NCBI GenBank assembly: GCA_964540415.1
Contig: CAZIMM010000001.1
Span: forward strand, 106,087 to 170,086
Direction: 5' to 3'
Origin: CAZIMM01 sp964540415
Lineage (GTDB): Bacteria; Bacillota; Clostridia; Oscillospirales; Acutalibacteraceae
DNA length: 64,000 nt
Part shown: piece after piece, positions 60,667 through 64,000 of the stretch
Layout of the letters: each line of letters opens with the position of its first letter
Position numbering within the stretch: position 1 is the stretch's first letter
The notes under the pieces: generated by a model
The model's database searches: none
Told to the model about the DNA's origin: nothing
Seen by the model: the letters and a program-made list of their open reading frames with translations, nothing else
Translations under genes and position numbers: made by a program

Positions 60667-60680
60667 GAGTAATTCATCTC

Positions 60681-61793
60681 TCAGACGTCATTTTTTATGC
60701 GCACCGGAAGAACAAGGAACAAAAAGCTGTCTCCCTCAACGGGAAGCAAAACAACCGGAGACACTGCGCCGTTCATTTCAATTCTGATTTCGTCGGAATC
60801 GCTTGCGCGAAGCGCGTCAAGCAAAAACTTGTTGTTCATTCCGATTTCGAGCTTGTTGCCCTCAAACTTGCAGTTGACCTTATCGTTTGCAGTGCCCAGC
60901 GAGGTTATGCTTGTTGCCTTCACAACACCGTCCGCAAAATTCAGACGAACGGGAGTTTTGAGCTTGTCGGTGATAATCAGAGAGATTCTTTCAATGCAGT
61001 CAATCAGCTCACGCACATTCACGCGCACAGTTGTTGAACAGCCAACGGGTATAGCGCCCTTGTAGTTGAGAAATTCTCCCTCAAGCAGGCGGGAAACGAT
61101 TGTGTAGCCGTCCACCTCAATGACAATGTGCCTTTTGCCGACTCCGAAGGAAATTGTTCCGCCGTCTTCTCCGATGAGCCTGACAACCTCGGACAGCGTC
61201 TTTGAAGGCACGATAAAGCTGACCTCCTCGCCGTCATAATCAATTGCTTCCGTTCTCATTGCAAGGCGGAAGCCGTCAACGGCAATAAGACGCATCTTTC
61301 TGCTCTCAATTTCAAATTTGATTCCTTTATATACAGGCTTGCTCTCGTTTGCATCGGCAACCGAAAAAATAGTCTGCTTAACCATGTTTTTAATCAGCTT
61401 GCGGTCAATAACAATCGGGAAGCCTCCGCTCACTGTCGGCAGCTCCGGAAATTCGTTGCCGTCAATGCCGATTAAGGAATATTCGGCATCTCCGCTGCGG
61501 ACGGTTGCAAGCAGACGCTCGTCTGTTTCGATTGTAACGGTCTCGCCGGGAAGCCTTCTGAGAATGTCACAGAGAATTTTGGCATTGAGAATAATTTTGC
61601 CGCCCTGCTTGACGTTTGAGCGAACGCTCGTTGTAATTCCGACTTCAAGGTCGTAGCCTGTGATTATCACCTCGTCGTTCAGGGCATTAATAAGAATACC
61701 CTCTATCGACGGGATGGAGGATTTTGCGGAAACCGCCCTTTGTACATTGGCACAGGCTTCGCACAGCTCGGACGACTGACAGATGATTTTCAT
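60681..61793 (-). CDS. dnaN: DNA polymerase III subunit beta (sliding clamp)
   Basis: A protein of 370 residues, the normal size of the three-domain clamp. The segments CDILRRLPGETVTIETDE and the C-terminal VVLLPVEGDSFLFLVLPVRI are typical. It forms a ring dimer around DNA and binds polymerase. GGAGGTTA precedes the ATG. It is the first gene of the dnaN-yaaA-recF-mnmG-rsmG run; dnaA lies 254 bases upstream. Confidence 0.98.
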   Translation of the reverse strand: MKIICQSSELCEACANVQRAVSAKSSIPSIEGILINALNDEVIITGYDLEVGITTSVRSNVKQGGKIILNAKILCDILRRLPGETVTIETDERLLATVRSGDAEYSLIGIDGNEFPELPTVSGGFPIVIDRKLIKNMVKQTIFSVADANESKPVYKGIKFEIESRKMRLIAVDGFRLAMRTEAIDYDGEEVSFIVPSKTLSEVVRLIGEDGGTISFGVGKRHIVIEVDGYTIVSRLLEGEFLNYKGAIPVGCSTTVRVNVRELIDCIERISLIITDKLKTPVRLNFADGVVKATSITSLGTANDKVNCKFEGNKLEIGMNNKFLLDALRASDSDEIRIEMNGAVSPVVLLPVEGDSFLFLVLPVRIKNDV

Positions 61794-61828
61794 AAAATAA
61801 CCTCCGTATCAGAGATAATATATAGCAT

Positions 61829-61858
61829 AGTTTAAGTATTAGCAGTAGGGGGTGTCAA
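61829..61858 (-). promoter_or_regulatory. Possible dnaN promoter
   Basis: On the minus strand a perfect TTGACA and a weaker TAAACT are 18 bases apart. A DnaA box (61862-61870) lies four bases upstream of the -35, so DnaA may control it. Confidence 0.5.
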
Positions 61859-62047
61859 AAATGTGGAAAATCCTTTTGACGGTTGATACAAGCAGGATTC
61901 CGGCATTTTTTTGCGGTGGAAAAGATTAGGACAATTTCCGGGTTTTTAACAGCAGTCCCGGTTTAAAGCATAAAAGTGTGGAAAAGCTGGTGTGGAAAAC
62001 TAAAAAGTTGTGGAAAACTTTAAGGGTAAAAAAAATACGTTATTTTT
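61859..62047. other. Candidate oriC: DnaA-box cluster between dnaA and dnaN
   Basis: Four exact TGTGGAAAA sites (DnaA box TTTTCCACA on the other strand) lie at 61862, 61977, 61991 and 62009, with a one-mismatch site at 61915. All have the same direction. An AT-rich stretch with a short palindrome (AAAAATA/TATTTTT) lies at 62028-62049 and could be the unwinding element or a weak dnaA terminator. The boxes deviate from TTATCCACA, a variant also used by other Firmicutes. Confidence 0.8.
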
Positions 62048-63358
62048 TTAATCGGAATTTTCAACGTTCTTTCGGATGTCGGATACGGTTGCTCTGAGAG
62101 AAGTGTCCGATGCAAGCTTTTTCTTTGCCTCGTCCAGCGAATACATCACAGAGGTGTGGTGTCTTCCGCCGAACTCGATTCCGATTGAGGTGGTGGAAAG
62201 TCCGGTCATTTCCGAAACAAGATACATTGCAAACTGCCTTGCTCTTGTTGTGAGAGCGTCCCTCTTGTTTGAGCGGATGTTTTCGGGCGACACGCCGAAG
62301 GTTCTGCCGACCTCCTGAATAATGTTTTCAACCGTAACGGGAGTCGGGGTGCTTTCGGAAAAAATGTCCTTGATTGCAATCTGAGCCGTTGCAAGATTTG
62401 CGGGAGCACCGTGGAGATTGACCTGCGCCTGAATGCTCTTGACAGCACCCTCGAGCTGACGGACGTTCTTTTTGATTTTTTCTGCGACAAAAAGCACAAC
62501 CTCGTCCGGCAAATCAATGTTTATAGTCTGCGCTTTTCTTTTGATGATTGCCATGCGGGTTTCAAGGTCGGGTGTCTGCACGTCCGCAATCAGTCCGCTT
62601 TCAAAGCGGTTGCGCAAACGGTCTTCAAGCAGGGCAATTTCTCTCGGCGGACGGTCGGACGTCAAAACAATCTGGCTGTTCGCCTTTGTCAGAACATCGA
62701 AGGTGTGGAAGAACTCAAGCTGAGTTGCCTCCTTGCCGGCAATGAACTGGATATCGTCAATCAGAAGCACGTCTGCATTACGGTATTTGTTGTGAAATGC
62801 CGCTGTGTCCTTTTTGTTCTGAATATAATCAATCAGCTCGTTTGTGAAGTCCTCGCTGCGGATATAGATTATGTAAGCGTCGGGATTTGAATGCTTGATT
62901 TCATTGCAGATTGCACTGAGCAGGTGCGTCTTTCCGAGTCCGGAATTTCCGTGAATGAAAAGAGGGTTGTACGCCTTGCCGGGATTTGCCGCAACAGCAA
63001 GTGCCGCCGCGTGTGCAAATTTGTTTGACGGACCGACGACGAAGTTCTCAAAAGTATATTCGGATCCGTTGAGCAGATAGTCCTTTTCCGCCTTTTTTGC
63101 GGCGTTCATCTCTTCCTCGGAGATGATGTTTATATCAACATCGAATCCGAGAATGTTATTGAAGCTTTTGCTGAGAACACCCATGAATCTGTCGGTTAAA
63201 ATTTGTGCTCTGAATTCCGCGTCGGTTTTCAGTGTTACCGTGTTTCCCGTAAAGCTGACATATTCAAGGTTATGGAACCAGACATTGTAGACAGTGTTCG
63301 ACACTGTCCCTCTGATGTCTTCCATAACGCGTTGATAAAGCTCACTGTAGGCGTCCAT
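62048..63358 (-). CDS. dnaA: Chromosomal replication initiator protein DnaA
   Basis: A protein of 436 residues counted from MDAYSELYQRVMEDIRG. The N-terminal domain I (1-80) and a very short domain II lead to the AAA+ domain with Walker A GNSGLGKTH (137-145) and Walker B LLIDDIQFI (198-206). The C-terminal domain IV holds GRHHTSVMYSLDEAKKKL, the DnaA-box-binding signature. GGGAGCG lies before the chosen ATG; the frame extends upstream without a site. It has its own promoter. Confidence 0.98.
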   Translation of the reverse strand: MDAYSELYQRVMEDIRGTVSNTVYNVWFHNLEYVSFTGNTVTLKTDAEFRAQILTDRFMGVLSKSFNNILGFDVDINIISEEEMNAAKKAEKDYLLNGSEYTFENFVVGPSNKFAHAAALAVAANPGKAYNPLFIHGNSGLGKTHLLSAICNEIKHSNPDAYIIYIRSEDFTNELIDYIQNKKDTAAFHNKYRNADVLLIDDIQFIAGKEATQLEFFHTFDVLTKANSQIVLTSDRPPREIALLEDRLRNRFESGLIADVQTPDLETRMAIIKRKAQTINIDLPDEVVLFVAEKIKKNVRQLEGAVKSIQAQVNLHGAPANLATAQIAIKDIFSESTPTPVTVENIIQEVGRTFGVSPENIRSNKRDALTTRARQFAMYLVSEMTGLSTTSIGIEFGGRHHTSVMYSLDEAKKKLASDTSLRATVSDIRKNVENSD

Positions 63359-63477
63359 ACTTCGCTCCCCGTCTTTGCCGAATACAATGTCACCCCGGCC
63401 GTCATCCCCCCACGGAAGATAATAGTCCCGTGTACGGTCTGCAGCGGTGGTGTGAAAGTTGTTTTGATTTTCACTTG

Positions 63478-63506
63478 AGTATAGCACATTTCTCGCTCCT
63501 TTTCAA
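63478..63506 (-). promoter_or_regulatory. Predicted dnaA promoter
   Basis: On the minus strand TTGAAA and TATACT are 17 bases apart, with an extended -10 (TGCTATACT). Confidence 0.75.
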
Positions 63507-63652
63507 ATAAAAAATAGAAGGAGTGTTTTTATCAAGATGATGTGTCGGTGCAAAAAAAACCTCCCATATATACTCCGAAAACAGGGTTTTGTGGAACGAA
63601 AAGTGTCCAATTTTGAAATATAATTTAAACTGTTCACAAATTGTTTACAATC

Positions 63653-63681
63653 TTGACTTGAAAGGGGTATTGTGATATCAT
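63653..63681 (+). promoter_or_regulatory. Predicted promoter of the thiamine pyrophosphokinase gene
   Basis: TTGACT and TATCAT are 17 bases apart, with TG one base before the -10. Confidence 0.65.
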
Positions 63682-63711
63682 TCTGAAAAATACGGAAAGG
63701 GGTTGTCGGCT

Positions 63712-64000
63712 GTGACGTGCGTAATTTTCGGCGCGGGAAACGCTTCGGAAAACAGCTTCATAAAGAGAAAAGACGATTTTGTCATTGCCGCCGACGCCGG
63801 CTTCAACACGGCGCGGAAAATGGGTGTTGAGGTTGATTTGCTCATGGGGGACTTTGACTCGCTCGGCGAACCTCCCAAAGGCGCAAAGTGTGAAATATTT
63901 CCGTCCAAAAAGGACGATACCGATATGCTCCTTGCAGTGCGCAGGGGTCTGAAAATGGGCTATAAAAGCTTCATCATCTTCGGAGGCACCGGCGGCAGGC
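63712..64000 (+). CDS. thiN: Thiamine pyrophosphokinase (N-terminal part)
   Basis: The gene runs off the window end after about 96 residues. It starts at GTG 63712 with AAAGGGG upstream; a TTG three codons earlier would touch that site. The translation shows VIFGAGNASENSF, a VIAADAGFNTARKMGVEVDLLMGDFDSLG segment (seen in parts) and KKDDTDMLLA, which are the ATP and metal-binding motifs of thiamine pyrophosphokinase. The visible end, IIFGGTGGR, is also conserved. The enzyme makes thiamine diphosphate from thiamine. In other Firmicutes the gene lies near rsgA and rpe, so its place beside dnaA is noteworthy. Confidence 0.85.
   Translation, partial: MTCVIFGAGNASENSFIKRKDDFVIAADAGFNTARKMGVEVDLLMGDFDSLGEPPKGAKCEIFPSKKDDTDMLLAVRRGLKMGYKSFIIFGGTGGR

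Larger units (their letters stand above)
63359..63711. other. Intergenic region between dnaA and the thiamine pyrophosphokinase gene
   Basis: It holds the divergent promoters of dnaA (63478) and thiN (63653), about 115 bases of dnaA leader and an AT-rich middle. One TTTTGTGGAACG looks like a poor DnaA box. It is a second, weaker candidate for part of oriC. Confidence 0.5.

Noticed and set aside
1..64000. tRNA, rRNA, insertion sequences, prophage or defence genes
   Set aside because: Reading both strands gave no tRNA-like cloverleaf, rRNA segment, transposase, integrase or known defence gene.

Overview
The window looks like a chromosomal segment of a spore-forming anaerobic Clostridia member, most likely an Oscillospirales/Ruminococcaceae-type gut bacterium. 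The evidence is a Firmicutes-type S10-spc-alpha ribosomal cluster with a KOW-protein gene between map and infA, zinc-binding S4, S14 and L36, a SpoVT and a SpoIID-like protein, GTP-type PEP carboxykinase, plant-glycan glycosidases (GH3, GH51) and Ruminococcaceae-style surface proteins. It is a draft or metagenome assembly: three 10-N gaps cut infA, rpsC and a giant surface protein, and one 100-N gap lies in a tandem repeat.

Layout, left to right. 1-459: end of a sortase-type surface protein. 763-3255 (minus): a putative metallopeptidase, a GH51 arabinofuranosidase and a YhcH/TabA-like sugar protein, just behind the terminator of the ribosomal cluster. 3320-19097 (minus): 32 genes from rpsJ to rplQ with secY, adk, map, infA and rpoA. 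19698-20234: spoVT. 20584-21240 (plus): a secreted protein with a possible permuted NlpC/P60 fold. 21349-29882 (minus): sugar and carbon metabolism (Gfo/Idh oxidoreductase, pckA, GH3 beta-glucosidase, rmuC, GPH-family sugar symporter). 30050-39991 (plus): TIM-barrel isomerase, secreted alpha/beta hydrolase and a surface phosphoesterase of about 2,550 residues. 40162-41175 (minus): SpoIID-like protein. 41271-47010 (plus): citrate synthase, membrane proteins, an AEC transporter and a YifB ATPase. 47142-48863 (minus): a strongly promoted secreted protein with degenerate SLH-like segments. 49091-52393 (minus): rsmA, a second Gfo/Idh oxidoreductase, serS.

The right end (52697-64000) is the replication origin region: parB, parA, noc-like parB, rsmG, mnmG, recF, an S4-domain gene, dnaN and dnaA all on the minus strand, and the start of a thiamine pyrophosphokinase on the plus strand. 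The dnaA-dnaN interval holds four exact TTTTCCACA DnaA boxes (reverse orientation) and is the best oriC candidate. Two perfect parS sites are present, one inside mnmG and one in the 1.5-kb interval between noc and parA.

That 1.5-kb interval is the most interesting part. It holds a high-GC tandem array of 63-66 bp units, each able to form a hairpin whose closing base pair changes in a compensatory way in two units. A strong minus-strand promoter lies upstream of the array and 38 bp from parS. The array therefore seems to form a roughly 0.9-kb transcribed leader of parAB. One complete and one partial inverted copy follow the noc stop codon. This may be an undescribed origin-proximal regulatory or structural element. 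The alternative, a genome-wide dispersed repeat, cannot be excluded here.
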